DNA from: Candidatus Melainabacteria bacterium
GTDB lineage: Bacteria > Cyanobacteriota > Vampirovibrionia > Obscuribacterales > Obscuribacteraceae
Assembly: GCA_020853845.1 (NCBI GenBank)
Contig: JADYYD010000273.1
Span: forward strand, 1 to 39,246
Length of the DNA: 39,246 nucleotides
Reading direction: 5' to 3'
Below the pieces are notes generated by a model that saw only the letters and a program-made list of their open reading frames with translations, was not told where the DNA came from and made no database searches. Shown in pieces: positions 1-8,466 of the stretch. The number at the start of each line of letters is the position of its first letter. Positions within the stretch are counted from its first letter, which is position 1. The translations under genes were made by a program, and so were the position numbers.

Positions 1-864
1 GAGAAATGCGATCTTTCCGATATGGTCTCCACTCTTATAGACCTTGCTGCGCGAGGCTACATCACTATCCGTGAGTTCAAAACCGATTCGCTATTTTTCT
101 TCAGAAACAAAGATTACGAATTTACTCGCCTGCCTGAAAGTGAGAAACAGGCGAAGACGCCGTTGAATGTTTACGAGCGACGTTTTCTGGATGCGATGTT
201 CCACTGGGCACGTCACGACGGCAAGAAGGTCAAACTATCCGACCTGAAATACCGGTTCTATATAGAGCTGCGATCGATCGAACGCGACATCTACAAGTCT
301 TTGATCGAAAAGGGAATGTTTTTGCAAAGTCCAGATGATGTGCGAATGAGCTGGTGTTGCATCGGCGCCGTGCTTATTATCTGCTGTTTCATTGCCGGAC
401 CTATTCAATCATCATTTGGTCTGGGACTCCTTCTTTCGGCTATTGTCGTGTTGTGTTTTGCGCGCACCATGCCGGCGCGCACACGCAAAGGGTGCGAAGC
501 GCTCAATCAATGTCTGAGTTTTCAGCGTTTTGTAAAACTGGCTGAAAAAGAGCGTATCAGAAAGTTGGTCACCGACGATCCGACAATTTTCGGGCGTCTG
601 CTGCCTTATGCGATGGTTCTGGGTGCAGCAGATCAATGGGCCGATGCGTTCAAAGATTTGATTACTTCTCCTCCTGAATGGTATCTCTCTGACGGCCCGG
701 GGTTTCACACTCATTCATTCGTTCGAGACCTGGGTGACGGCACGCGCACGATGGGACAAACATTCACATCGACTCCCTCGAGTTCGGCAGGCTCGGGTGG
801 GAGCGGATTTTCGGGCGGTTCTTCAGGCGGCGGTTTTGGCGGCGGCGGCGGTAGCAGTTGGTAG
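1..864 (+). CDS. DUF2207 membrane protein, C-terminal part (5' truncated by window edge)
   Basis: The reading frame is open from base 1, so the true start lies outside the window; 287 residues are visible. The protein is a clear paralogue of the C-terminal part of the gene at 35158-36960. Both share the STLIDLAARGY segment, a KDYEFT segment, a hydrophobic pair of helices (about residues 118-150 here) followed by MPART, the block DPTIFGRLLPYAMVLG, and a glycine-rich tail ending in Trp. These are hallmarks of the DUF2207 (YciQ-like) family of predicted membrane proteins, which often occur with LemA; biochemical function is not established. The Gly/Ser-rich tail probably forms a flexible end. 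Conservation with the complete copy makes the family call firm, but whether the missing N-terminus carries the usual signal peptide and exported domain cannot be seen. Confidence 0.9.
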   Translation, partial: EKCDLSDMVSTLIDLAARGYITIREFKTDSLFFFRNKDYEFTRLPESEKQAKTPLNVYERRFLDAMFHWARHDGKKVKLSDLKYRFYIELRSIERDIYKSLIEKGMFLQSPDDVRMSWCCIGAVLIICCFIAGPIQSSFGLGLLLSAIVVLCFARTMPARTRKGCEALNQCLSFQRFVKLAEKERIRKLVTDDPTIFGRLLPYAMVLGAADQWADAFKDLITSPPEWYLSDGPGFHTHSFVRDLGDGTRTMGQTFTSTPSSSAGSGGSGFSGGSSGGGFGGGGGSSW

Positions 865-1154
865 AAAACCAGCGGAAGACCGGCAGAAAACCGGCAGCCA
901 ATTCAGTTGCAAACCCAATAAATTCGCAAGATTTATCGGCAGCTCGCAGCGGCATTTTTTAATACCACCCGTGAAGAGTATTATCCCTGGTGGGTTTTCA
1001 GCAGTGGAGCGGCGGGTAAACTGAAGATGTCAGTGTGTCTGAGCATTGTTTAGAAACTCCCAGTAAGATGGAAAAATGGCATTAGGCCATCTGGGATACT
1101 GGCACATCCCTGAAACCTGACATGGACGTTCGCGGATTAGGAGCACTTGGAAAG

Positions 1155-2177
1155 ATGGTGAATGATAGAAAGCTACCCGGGATGAAGAACCGGTTCAAGC
1201 TAGGTGTGGCTCTTCTCGCTTTTGGAGCGGCATTGGCACCGGCTGCGTTGGCGCAAGACGAAGGACCGTCCGTCACGCTCATGAAGTATGTCGGCAAGGC
1301 GCAAGACGCCATGAAAGTAGGGCGCTATCAGGAAGCTCGCGACGAATATCGCAAAGCCATCGGTCTGGCTCCCAAAACGCCCGAGTATTACATCGGCTTG
1401 TCTGATGCGTGCTATCAGATGAAAGAATTCGACCAGGTCGCCTTCGCCTTGCAGAAGGTTATCGAACTCAATCCAGCGATGAAGGATGAGTGCGCGGGCG
1501 AATATGGCGAAGCGCTCTTTCACCTTGGACGCTACGATGAAGCGATTCCATATTTGAAATCCGGATTGAGATATATCGACTCGCCCGCGGCGAAAGCTAG
1601 AAGAACCGCTATTGCCGCCGCTCCGCCTGTCCACGTAGCGCCGTCCGCTCCGCCGGAATCGGTGATTCGTGCAACAGCGGCGCCGCCCGAAAAGAAAGAA
1701 GCTATTCCTCTGTCATCGATTGATCCCGCATCTTCTGCCGGTTGGCATTCTATTGCTCACAAGCACCAGGAAATCGATATTAACAAAGCCAATCAAACTC
1801 TTGCCGGTGCGATACGTTCGGAAGGCATTGTAATCGCCGAGTATCAAGGATATGAAAAAGGCGATATCAACTTCTTCCACCCACCCAAAGCAAAATTCAG
1901 AATCACCAAGATCTTGAAGGGACCGCCGCTCAACAAAGATCTGCCTGTGCGCTACGAATTCAAAGAGCGATCTTCCAAAGAAGGTGCTCCTGCCGGATGG
2001 AAATTCTCGGACGACAAGATGCCAGCCAAAGGCAGCTCGTGGATTATCTTTCTGGAATGGTGCGCGCCTCGTGACGGCATGTTCGACACGTATGAGGGCT
2101 CTTTCGGCAGATTGCCGGCTGATGATGAGAACTTGAACAAGGTATACGCGGAGCTTGAAAAGCACAGCAACCGCTGA
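1155..2177 (+). CDS. Secreted TPR-repeat protein with unassigned C-terminal domain
   Basis: A protein of 340 residues when started at the ATG at 1155, which has AGGAG at 1139-1143, 11 bases upstream. An ATG at 1182 would also work and begins the signal peptide directly (MKNRF, then a hydrophobic core ending ALAQ), so the protein is probably exported. The mature N-terminus holds about three TPR units (roughly residues 40-130; GRYQEARDEYRKAI and GRYDEAIPYLKSGL are typical). A Pro/Ala-rich linker follows, then a C-terminal domain of about 130 residues that I do not recognise. TPRs usually mediate protein contacts. The gene lies 47 bases upstream of a second exported TPR protein and probably shares its transcript, which ends at the terminator at 2746-2774. 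Partners cannot be inferred from sequence. Confidence 0.85.
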   Translation: MVNDRKLPGMKNRFKLGVALLAFGAALAPAALAQDEGPSVTLMKYVGKAQDAMKVGRYQEARDEYRKAIGLAPKTPEYYIGLSDACYQMKEFDQVAFALQKVIELNPAMKDECAGEYGEALFHLGRYDEAIPYLKSGLRYIDSPAAKARRTAIAAAPPVHVAPSAPPESVIRATAAPPEKKEAIPLSSIDPASSAGWHSIAHKHQEIDINKANQTLAGAIRSEGIVIAEYQGYEKGDINFFHPPKAKFRITKILKGPPLNKDLPVRYEFKERSSKEGAPAGWKFSDDKMPAKGSSWIIFLEWCAPRDGMFDTYEGSFGRLPADDENLNKVYAELEKHSNR

Positions 2178-2224
2178 GGTGCTTGCTGATTCCCATACCT
2201 GTTTCTTCAATTGGAGGTTTCAAA

Positions 2225-2722
2225 ATGAATTTTCCAGCCCGTCCCCTGACCATAGGGCTAGCGCTGGCGCTCTGCGTCTCATCTCTTTCCTTCGGCACCG
2301 CCGCGTTTGCACAAAGCAGCAAGAAGGTCGAGTGGCATCGTTGTTTGATTACGATTTACAAGTCAAAGAACATGGTGCCGCAAGCATGCGAAGAGTATGC
2401 TGCGCTTGTCGCAATCGATCCCAAAGATGCGCAGATTCGCTTCGAATATGGTGCCTATCTGCATAAAATGGGTCGTGTGAAAGAAGCGATTGTGCAGTAC
2501 AAAAAAGCTGCCGACACCAATCCCAGCAATCCCGACTATCAGGGCGCCGTGGGAGATGCGCTTGTATCCTTGAAAGACTACTCGGGAGCGCTGGCGTATT
2601 ATCAAAAAGCCGGTCCGAAGTTTGCAGGCAAGCTCTCGACTACATCTGCTTATGTCAATCAGCTCAGGCAAATCAATCAATACAATGCCGACTTGAAGAA
2701 GCGACAAGCTGAAGACGAGTAA
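2225..2722 (+). CDS. Small secreted TPR protein
   Basis: A 165-residue protein started at the ATG at 2225, chosen because GGAGG lies at 2213-2217, 7 bases upstream, and because this start begins directly with a signal peptide (MNFPARP, hydrophobic stretch, cleavage likely after AAFAQ). The frame is open further upstream but that extension lacks a comparable ribosome site. The mature protein contains two to three TPR-like helix pairs; GRVKEAIVQYKKAADTNPSN is a textbook unit. It ends in a charged tail (KKRQAEDE). It follows the TPR gene at 1155-2177 in the same orientation and precedes a strong terminator, so the two probably form one operon. Likely a periplasmic or envelope scaffold; no enzymatic residues are apparent. 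Confidence 0.85.
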   Translation: MNFPARPLTIGLALALCVSSLSFGTAAFAQSSKKVEWHRCLITIYKSKNMVPQACEEYAALVAIDPKDAQIRFEYGAYLHKMGRVKEAIVQYKKAADTNPSNPDYQGAVGDALVSLKDYSGALAYYQKAGPKFAGKLSTTSAYVNQLRQINQYNADLKKRQAEDE

Positions 2723-2745
2723 TTGAACCGATCAAAAATAGCGAG

Positions 2746-2774
2746 CGCCGCACTTGAAAAAGTGCGGCGTTTTT
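2746..2774 (+). terminator. Intrinsic terminator after the TPR gene pair
   Basis: A perfect 10-bp inverted repeat, CGCCGCACTT at 2746-2755 and AAGTGCGGCG at 2760-2769, closes a GAAA tetraloop and is followed at once by TTTTT (2770-2774). This is a textbook Rho-independent terminator for the plus-strand TPR operon. The convergent minus-strand cyclase gene ends 9 bases away at 2783. The same hairpin read from the minus strand lacks an immediate T run, so it may act on that transcript only weakly. Confidence 0.9.
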
Positions 2775-2782
2775 CTTCGGTC

Positions 2783-4855
2783 CTACTGCGTCGAAGCAGT
2801 AACGCTCTTTTCTTTGTCGTGACTCAAGATGATGCGATTGCGTCCCTGTTTCTTTGCTTCGTAAAGACGTGCGTCCGCTGTTTGAATGAGTTCGTAAACC
2901 GATTCGCCGTCTTCAGGGAAGCTTGCCATGCCGCCTGAGAAGCTGACTTTGAATTCGCGCCCATCGTCGCCAGTGAAAATCATCTCTCTGAATTCGGCGA
3001 GCACGCGATTGATGGCTGCGTGCATTGTCTCTTTTGATTCACGCCTGAACCCGAGAATAAACTCTTCACCGCCCCAGCGTCCGCGCAAGTCTTCCACGCG
3101 AAAACGACGCGCCAGAAGCTGTCCGAGACCGGCAAGAACCTTGTCGCCGGCTAAGTGCCCATAGGTGTCATTGACGTTCTTAAATTTGTCCACATCGATA
3201 AGACAGATAGTGAAAACTGTTTTGTTTCTCTGCCCTTCCGCCAGCAATTGGGCAAGCTGCTCTGAAAACGCTCTGCGCAAGAGCAATCCCGTAATTGTGT
3301 CTTTATCTGATCTGTCTTTGAGCATGCGCGCCCGATCGAGGCGAACTTTAACGCGCGTCAGCAACTCTTCATTGACGACAGGCTTGGGAAGGTAGTCATC
3401 ACCGCCCGACCGAAAAGCTTCCAGGCGATTTTCGACGCCGGTTTGTCCGGTCAAGAAAACGATCGGCAAGTCTTGCCAGCGCGGAATCTGGCGCAGCATG
3501 CGGCAAACTTCGAATCCAGTGATGCCGGGCATCATTACGTCGAGCAGCAGCAATTCGGGCGGGAAGTCCTGCATTACTTCCAGGATTTTGTTGGGGTCTG
3601 TGAGAATGCGCACAATGACGCCTTCATTGCGAAGAATGAGCGCTATGGTGTTGGCGAAAAACTCATCGTCATCGACGAGCAAAATGCGCGGTCTGCCGCC
3701 GGTGCGAATGGACACCAGGTGCTCGACTGCTTTCTCGAGCGAGTCGGACTCCAGCGGTTTATCCAGATACAGTGAAGCGCCTGCGTGAGCCGCTTCCACC
3801 CTGTCTTTTACAAGCGCGTTGCCGGAGATAAATGCCAGAGGAAGAGTTTCATAACCGGGCAAGTTGCGCAATTCGCGTGCCAGTTTAAACGACTCGTCCG
3901 GAGCCTCTGCGTGCACGTTTACCAGAGCGGCATCCAGAGGAAGAATGCAGGCTCTGTCCAGCGCTTCTCTGAATGTCTTTGCGCGGACTATTTCGACCAG
4001 TCTTTGTTTGCCCAAGGCTTCGACGATATCAAGAAAACCGTCATCGGAATCAACCACCAAAATGCGTGCCATCGAAGCTGGTGCTTCCTGCCCTGCGGTT
4101 TCCTCTTCCTTGGAATTCACTACAGAAGCAACATCGGCAGCTTCTTTCTCACCAAGAATTTTGGCATCAGCCAACTTTCTTTCTACATCAGCCCAGAGTG
4201 CTGTTTGCTCTTTTGCCGGTTTTTCATGCATGGTTGCTGCTGCATTTTCTATGAAGAACATGCAATCAGAAACTTGCCTGAACCCGAGAGAACCGCCCGT
4301 GCCCTTGATTTTGTGCGCTTGCGAGCGCACTTCGGCAACCAGAGAGGCATCGTCAGGATCTTCTTTCGACTTGCTGATAGCGACAGCCAGGTCATCCAGT
4401 TTGGACGGGAGCATGCGTGCGTATTTGGAAACCAGTGCCAAAAACATGGTTTCGAAATCTTTCAACTTGCCTGATTGAGGGTCTTCCGGCGAAAGTTTGC
4501 CTTCCAATTGGGCGCCGAATACGAAGGGGATAACCGGCTTGTTGACTGCCAGAACAACGCCCAGCTCGCGCTCCAGGCGTTCTTTATTGGCGTGCAATTC
4601 AGGTTGGCTGGAGGCGATGTAGGTGACGGGTATTTTATTGCCGGTAGCGCGCAATGCCGTGAGCCAGTCCAGGCAATTGCTGTCCGGCAAAGGCGACCCG
4701 AGAATCACCATGTCCAGATTCTCTTTCTGGATAAAACCCTGCCCTTCTTTGCCGGTTTCCGCCTGAAAAACCTTATGCCCACGCCCCTCTAACACAGGCA
4801 CAATCAGCTTCAAGAAGGTTTTATCCTGCTCAACTAAGAGGATGTTTTTCCCCAT
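2783..4855 (-). CDS. Multi-receiver response regulator with Hpt and active-looking GGDEF (diguanylate cyclase)
   Basis: A 690-residue protein from the ATG at 4855 (AAGGA lies 9 bases upstream; a TTG directly before it is an alternative). Order: receiver-like domain (about 4-114), Hpt (about 145-235, H181 in HKIKGTGGSLG), second receiver (263-384), third receiver (390-504), GGDEF (519-680). The GGDEF keeps GGEEF at 595-599 and the inhibitory-site motif RVED at 586-589 with the usual five-residue gap, so it should make c-di-GMP with product feedback. Only the third receiver looks phosphorylatable (D439 in LLLDVMMPG). The first has Gly at the acceptor position (G53) and the second Asn (N313), although its acidic pocket and Lys (K366) remain. 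The architecture recalls PleD, expanded by an Hpt. No cognate histidine kinase is adjacent. It converges on the TPR operon. Confidence 0.93.
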   Translation of the reverse strand: MGKNILLVEQDKTFLKLIVPVLEGRGHKVFQAETGKEGQGFIQKENLDMVILGSPLPDSNCLDWLTALRATGNKIPVTYIASSQPELHANKERLERELGVVLAVNKPVIPFVFGAQLEGKLSPEDPQSGKLKDFETMFLALVSKYARMLPSKLDDLAVAISKSKEDPDDASLVAEVRSQAHKIKGTGGSLGFRQVSDCMFFIENAAATMHEKPAKEQTALWADVERKLADAKILGEKEAADVASVVNSKEEETAGQEAPASMARILVVDSDDGFLDIVEALGKQRLVEIVRAKTFREALDRACILPLDAALVNVHAEAPDESFKLARELRNLPGYETLPLAFISGNALVKDRVEAAHAGASLYLDKPLESDSLEKAVEHLVSIRTGGRPRILLVDDDEFFANTIALILRNEGVIVRILTDPNKILEVMQDFPPELLLLDVMMPGITGFEVCRMLRQIPRWQDLPIVFLTGQTGVENRLEAFRSGGDDYLPKPVVNEELLTRVKVRLDRARMLKDRSDKDTITGLLLRRAFSEQLAQLLAEGQRNKTVFTICLIDVDKFKNVNDTYGHLAGDKVLAGLGQLLARRFRVEDLRGRWGGEEFILGFRRESKETMHAAINRVLAEFREMIFTGDDGREFKVSFSGGMASFPEDGESVYELIQTADARLYEAKKQGRNRIILSHDKEKSVTASTQ

Positions 4856-4986
4856 CAATACCGGTCCTTACGCCCTTTCCTGAGTCAAACTATACCCAGC
4901 CTGCGCTCATCCTCCGCGAAACGTCGGATAAGCCGCGTAAAAAAGGGTACAGTTCCACTGCCGAAAGACAAGATTACCGATATAAA

Positions 4987-5928
4987 TCAGCCCACCTGGC
5001 TAATGCTTATAGTCAACTGATTTCGCGCCGGCATGCCGCGCACTTTCACTTTCACCGGCTGATAAAATCCCCAGGGCTCGCCGCCGTATCCTACCGGTGC
5101 CACGACTGTAATAGATGTCGGCGACACGCTGACTATTTCGCACTGCAGAGGTCCGACAAAGACGCTGATGTCCGAGGCATTCGGCGAGAAGCCCTGACCA
5201 TAGATGGTGAATTGGCTGCCAGGTGGCACCCAATTAGCGCTCAGGCTGCTCAAATACGGATAGGACGCCACGGTGGCCGCCAGTGTCCCGGCTGCCAAAC
5301 CGCCTACTGTGACAGACACGGTGGCATTGGAGCTGTCTGCATAGTCGGGCACCTGAACGATCAATTTGTCGCTGGAAGCGGACAAGCAGCGCGCTCTGTG
5401 AGTGCCGAACATAACGACATTAGCGTCGGGGTCCGAGGAGAAGCCGCTGCCCAAGATAGTGGCTGAGTTGCCGGGACTGACCTTGCTCGGCTCGATGCTG
5501 GAAACGCTTGGTTGATTGGTGGTGAGTCTCCAACTGAATGTCGCTCCCCTTACACCTTCGGCTGTAATGAGCAATTGATTGCCGCCCCAGGTCAACTCTC
5601 CGGAAACATCAACGCTAAAACTGCGCTTGCCTGCAAACTCGCGCTCGGAAACGAAGTGCATGGTCGGCGATGCGATGCGCAGCCATTTGAATCCGGGCGC
5701 GGTTTCAGTGCCGTTGTAATAAGTAAGTGTCAACTGCAGTTTTTCCTGGCCCTTTTGCAAATTGATTGTTTCACTCAATTTTTGAATCTGATTGTTGGGT
5801 GCAACCAGAGGCTGCGATTGCGCCAGTACAACTTCATCCGCATTGGCGGCGGGACAAGCAAAAAGCATCAGCGCGACTATTTGAGGGATGGCGCTGAGCA
5901 CGGCTTTTTTGAACGATTTTCTTTCCAC
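4987..5928 (-). CDS. Exported protein with two IPT/TIG domains
   Basis: A 313-residue protein if started at the GTG at 5928, whose first base is the last base of the upstream gene's TAG stop (TAGTG overlap). A TTG 18 bases further upstream is an alternative. The GTG start gives a good signal peptide (MERKSFKK, hydrophobic stretch, cleavage near ANADE). A beta-rich N-terminal region of about 100 residues precedes two IPT/TIG immunoglobulin-like units: the first opens VSSIEPSKVSPGNSATILGSGF, the second LSSLSANWVPPGSQFTIYGQGF. The pattern of Pro, Gly, then GxGF is diagnostic. TIG domains in exported bacterial proteins usually mediate binding at the cell surface. The one-base overlap suggests translational coupling to the EF-hand protein before it, and the two may work together outside the membrane. 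Confidence 0.85.
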   Translation of the reverse strand: MERKSFKKAVLSAIPQIVALMLFACPAANADEVVLAQSQPLVAPNNQIQKLSETINLQKGQEKLQLTLTYYNGTETAPGFKWLRIASPTMHFVSEREFAGKRSFSVDVSGELTWGGNQLLITAEGVRGATFSWRLTTNQPSVSSIEPSKVSPGNSATILGSGFSSDPDANVVMFGTHRARCLSASSDKLIVQVPDYADSSNATVSVTVGGLAAGTLAATVASYPYLSSLSANWVPPGSQFTIYGQGFSPNASDISVFVGPLQCEIVSVSPTSITVVAPVGYGGEPWGFYQPVKVKVRGMPARNQLTISISQVG

Positions 5929-6638
5929 TATTTCAATCTTTTCCAATTTGCTTTTGTACTTTTTTGAAATTTGCGCACGTCTGATTTCGATATGCCGCTG
6001 ATTTCTTCTCCGAATTCATCATTGCTCGCTTTTTCGACCGCGAAATAGTGATACAGCAAATAACGAATCATGGATTGTGCTTCCGGTGGAACCGAAATAT
6101 CGAGCTGCGCACGCTTCAATTCCTGCTCGTCGACAAAGCCGTTTTTGTTGACGTCCAGCTTGTCGAAATAGGCAAGAAACAATTCTTCCGCATTGTTGGG
6201 ACCGAGAATATCACCGATGTTTTTCAAGAGTTCCGCCGCTCGCCTTTCGGCTTCCGGATTGTTTCCCGCTCGTCCTTTCGATTGCGCTTCTATCGCCAGT
6301 GCTTGTTCGATTACTTCTTTCGCTTCGGGCAATGCGTTATGACGCGCATAAAATCCCGCCAGTTGCGTGCGTGTCAAAAACGGCAAAGACAAAAGCTCTC
6401 GATAAGCTGCGATCAATTCAGTGAGAGCCTCTTCGGGCAAATGTTTGTTCGATTGGGAAACGCCATTTCGCATGCGATCGAGAGCGGTGTTGAAATCGCG
6501 CATGTACTCGTCATGCGGCAAAGAGTCTGCCGCTTGCACGGCTTTTCTGTATTCTTCTTCGGCTTCCTGCAAGTTTTTCTTCAATTCCAATTTCTTTGCT
6601 TTATTGGAATGAGTATATGGATTAGGAACATCTTCCAC
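5928..6638 (-). CDS. EF-hand protein with helical N-terminal region
   Basis: A 236-residue protein from a GTG at 6638 preceded by GAGGA 9 bases upstream. The N-terminal two thirds are helical and charged, with TPR-like helices (about 10-150). A canonical EF-hand calcium loop lies at residues 162-173 (DVNKNGFVDEQE): D1, N3, N5, G6, V8, D9 and E12 all fit. A second, degenerate helix-loop-helix (about 207-224, EISGISKSDVRKF) may pair with it. No signal peptide or membrane segment is evident, so it is probably cytoplasmic. The stop codon overlaps the start of the exported TIG protein by one base, indicating coupled translation. Calcium binding is a family-based prediction; the target is unknown. 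Confidence 0.85.
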   Translation of the reverse strand: MEDVPNPYTHSNKAKKLELKKNLQEAEEEYRKAVQAADSLPHDEYMRDFNTALDRMRNGVSQSNKHLPEEALTELIAAYRELLSLPFLTRTQLAGFYARHNALPEAKEVIEQALAIEAQSKGRAGNNPEAERRAAELLKNIGDILGPNNAEELFLAYFDKLDVNKNGFVDEQELKRAQLDISVPPEAQSMIRYLLYHYFAVEKASNDEFGEEISGISKSDVRKFQKSTKANWKRLK

Positions 6639-6695
6639 TCTGCCGATTCCTCGAAGTAGCAGCCAACCGGGATTCCGTTTGCTTTAGCGAAGTGC

Positions 6696-8192
6696 TTATC
6701 GCTTTCTCGGATTGGGCCAGTTCATTTCCGTGCAGGCATCGTCAAAGCTGGTGCGCATGCGGCTGCAATACTGCAATGCAATGGAAATCTGCTCGAGCTT
6801 CATGATATTGTCCCGCAAAAGTTGAACGCAAGTTATGGACGCCTCGAATGTCTTCTCGTCGAGCTTGTTGGCGGCGCCCAGAATTTTGGTAATGTCGCCA
6901 CCATGTTTTTTGCGGACTTCATTGGCAGTTTGAATATCATTGTCGGTAAGCACTCCGGCGCGCACTAGAAGATCGAGCGCGTCCTTCACCGAGACCATTT
7001 GTTGTCCTTGCTGCCCGCCCGCTGCGCCGCCGCCACCGCCTGCGCCCGGTCGGGCGCCATCAGCCAATTCTTGCATCGCCTGACTGACGAATTGTTCGAT
7101 GGTTTTGCCTTTGCTGTGATATTTCGCAAGTACGCGAGCAGCGTCTCTGGAGCTTATCTGCTTTTCTTCAACCAGGTCCTGCATTCTTATGGCAGCATCG
7201 AGCGACTGGCTGTTCAGCAGTCCTGATTCGAGCAGTAAATTATTGAGGGTGACGTCTGTGCGTTTTGAAATCAAACCCATGTCTATGGGCATGGGCGCCG
7301 GTCCGCTGGCTGGAGCAGGCGGTGCGGGCGGCGCCGCCTGGGGCTGCGGCCAGCCTGGTTGTTGAGCGCCCGGAAATTGTTGTTGAGGATAACCAGGCGC
7401 CGGTGGCATTCCCGGATAGGCGCCGGGAGCCATGCCTGGTTGCATCTGCGGCGGATAAGCCGGTTGCGGCGGCGGGTATGCCGGCTGAGGCGGATAGCCC
7501 GGTTGCGGAGGCATGCCCGGGTAGCCGCCCGGTGCCATGCCTGGCGGCGGGTAGTTCGGCGGATAAGCCGGTTGAGCCGGGGCCGGCGGTGCCATATGTG
7601 GTGGCATCTGCTGCGGCATCGGCGGCACCGGTGGTGGTGGCGGCGGCGGTGGTGGCGCTGCGTGCTGTTCCGGACGTGGCAGAGGGTCGGGATAGACAGA
7701 CGACTGCGAGGGCATGCCGCTTTGCGTGTTTCTGGACAGACTGTCTGAAACGCGCTGCTTCCAGATGTCGTCCGGTTTTTTAACTTCTTCTTGCTGTGCG
7801 GCCAGCGAATCCGCGGTCGGTCGCAATTCTTCAGGAATAAATCCGGGAGCGCCTGCAGCCGCGCCCGCACCCTGACCGGTCGACATGATGATCATCTCGA
7901 GCACGAAGTCCAGTTCGGAAGGTGAAAATCCCTGGCTGAAGAGCATGGAGTTGTCGCCGCCGGCTTCGTCATATAGAGTCCAGATTGGCAGGTCTGCGCC
8001 TTTCTCCCAGAGCACCATGAGCAGAAAAGAGCGACCGCCTTGAGCATACGGCAGCTCTATGGTGGTGCTGCGCCTGCGCTCGCACTCGTCAAACATCGTG
8101 CGCACCAGTTTCATATTCGGCTGCTGCATCTCTTGCGGCAACCTCATGTTTTTGGGCGGCTCTTCCTGTCTCTGTTGTTTGGGCTTAAACAT
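6696..8192 (-). CDS. Proline-rich modular protein with MshEN-like C-terminal helices (paralogue 1)
   Basis: A 498-residue protein from the ATG at 8192. The frame continues upstream, but this start matches the paralogue at 30141 (MFKPK versus MYKPK). Three parts are visible. An N-terminal domain (about 25-105) shares ELPY and IWTLYDE with the paralogue. A low-complexity Pro/Gly/Tyr/Ala-rich tract (about 178-300) includes a run of nine prolines. A C-terminal helical region (305-498) contains LLLESGLL...LDAAIRMQ (316-338) and a second block LLVRAGVL...KKHGGDITKIL. The helical blocks follow the MshEN/T2SSE_N spacing of Leu, Gly and Gln, but the Gly after the first Leu is Asn and the preceding Arg is missing. 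No signal peptide is seen. Function unknown; it could be an adaptor that recognises a nucleotide or a pilus/secretion component. Confidence 0.85.
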   Translation of the reverse strand: MFKPKQQRQEEPPKNMRLPQEMQQPNMKLVRTMFDECERRRSTTIELPYAQGGRSFLLMVLWEKGADLPIWTLYDEAGGDNSMLFSQGFSPSELDFVLEMIIMSTGQGAGAAAGAPGFIPEELRPTADSLAAQQEEVKKPDDIWKQRVSDSLSRNTQSGMPSQSSVYPDPLPRPEQHAAPPPPPPPPPVPPMPQQMPPHMAPPAPAQPAYPPNYPPPGMAPGGYPGMPPQPGYPPQPAYPPPQPAYPPQMQPGMAPGAYPGMPPAPGYPQQQFPGAQQPGWPQPQAAPPAPPAPASGPAPMPIDMGLISKRTDVTLNNLLLESGLLNSQSLDAAIRMQDLVEEKQISSRDAARVLAKYHSKGKTIEQFVSQAMQELADGARPGAGGGGGAAGGQQGQQMVSVKDALDLLVRAGVLTDNDIQTANEVRKKHGGDITKILGAANKLDEKTFEASITCVQLLRDNIMKLEQISIALQYCSRMRTSFDDACTEMNWPNPRKR

Positions 8193-8349
8193 GGGATATT
8201 TCCAAGTGGCTGTACTTAAATTAGTACCCCTAGATCGAGGCTTAGTCTCAAAATGATCGCACACAGTGAGATTAATTGGATCGGCAGTCGCCCTCCCCCC
8301 TCTGGGTAATAATGCGCCAATCGCCGATTTCACGACGTTTTTGCGGACC

Positions 8350-8369
8350 CGTTTCACAAATATGAAACG
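8350..8369. repeat. 7-bp inverted repeat, operator-like
   Basis: CGTTTCA (8350-8356) and TGAAACG (8363-8369) form a perfect dyad separated by 6 bases. It lies in the 274-base gap between the end of homogentisate dioxygenase and the start of the proline-rich protein gene, about 160 bases upstream of that start. It has no following T run, so an operator is more likely than a terminator. The remainder of this gap shows no ORF or RNA that I recognise. Confidence 0.35.
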
Positions 8370-8466
8370 CCCACAGGTATTTCCTTTGCGACAACACAAT
8401 CGAATATTTTGGGCGATGTAACCATTTAGCTGCAATTGATGGTTATCGGACGGCAGCGCGACGTCG

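Noticed and set aside
3785-4474. Long plus-strand ORF of 229 codons opposite the response regulator
   Set aside because: It is antisense to a protein with clear receiver and Hpt motifs, its composition is Cys/Arg/Phe-rich and disordered, and no ribosome site is present.
7265-7870. ORFs on both strands overlapping the proline-rich tract
   Set aside because: Low-complexity GC-rich codons give open frames in several phases; only the frame with conserved ends is supported by the paralogue.
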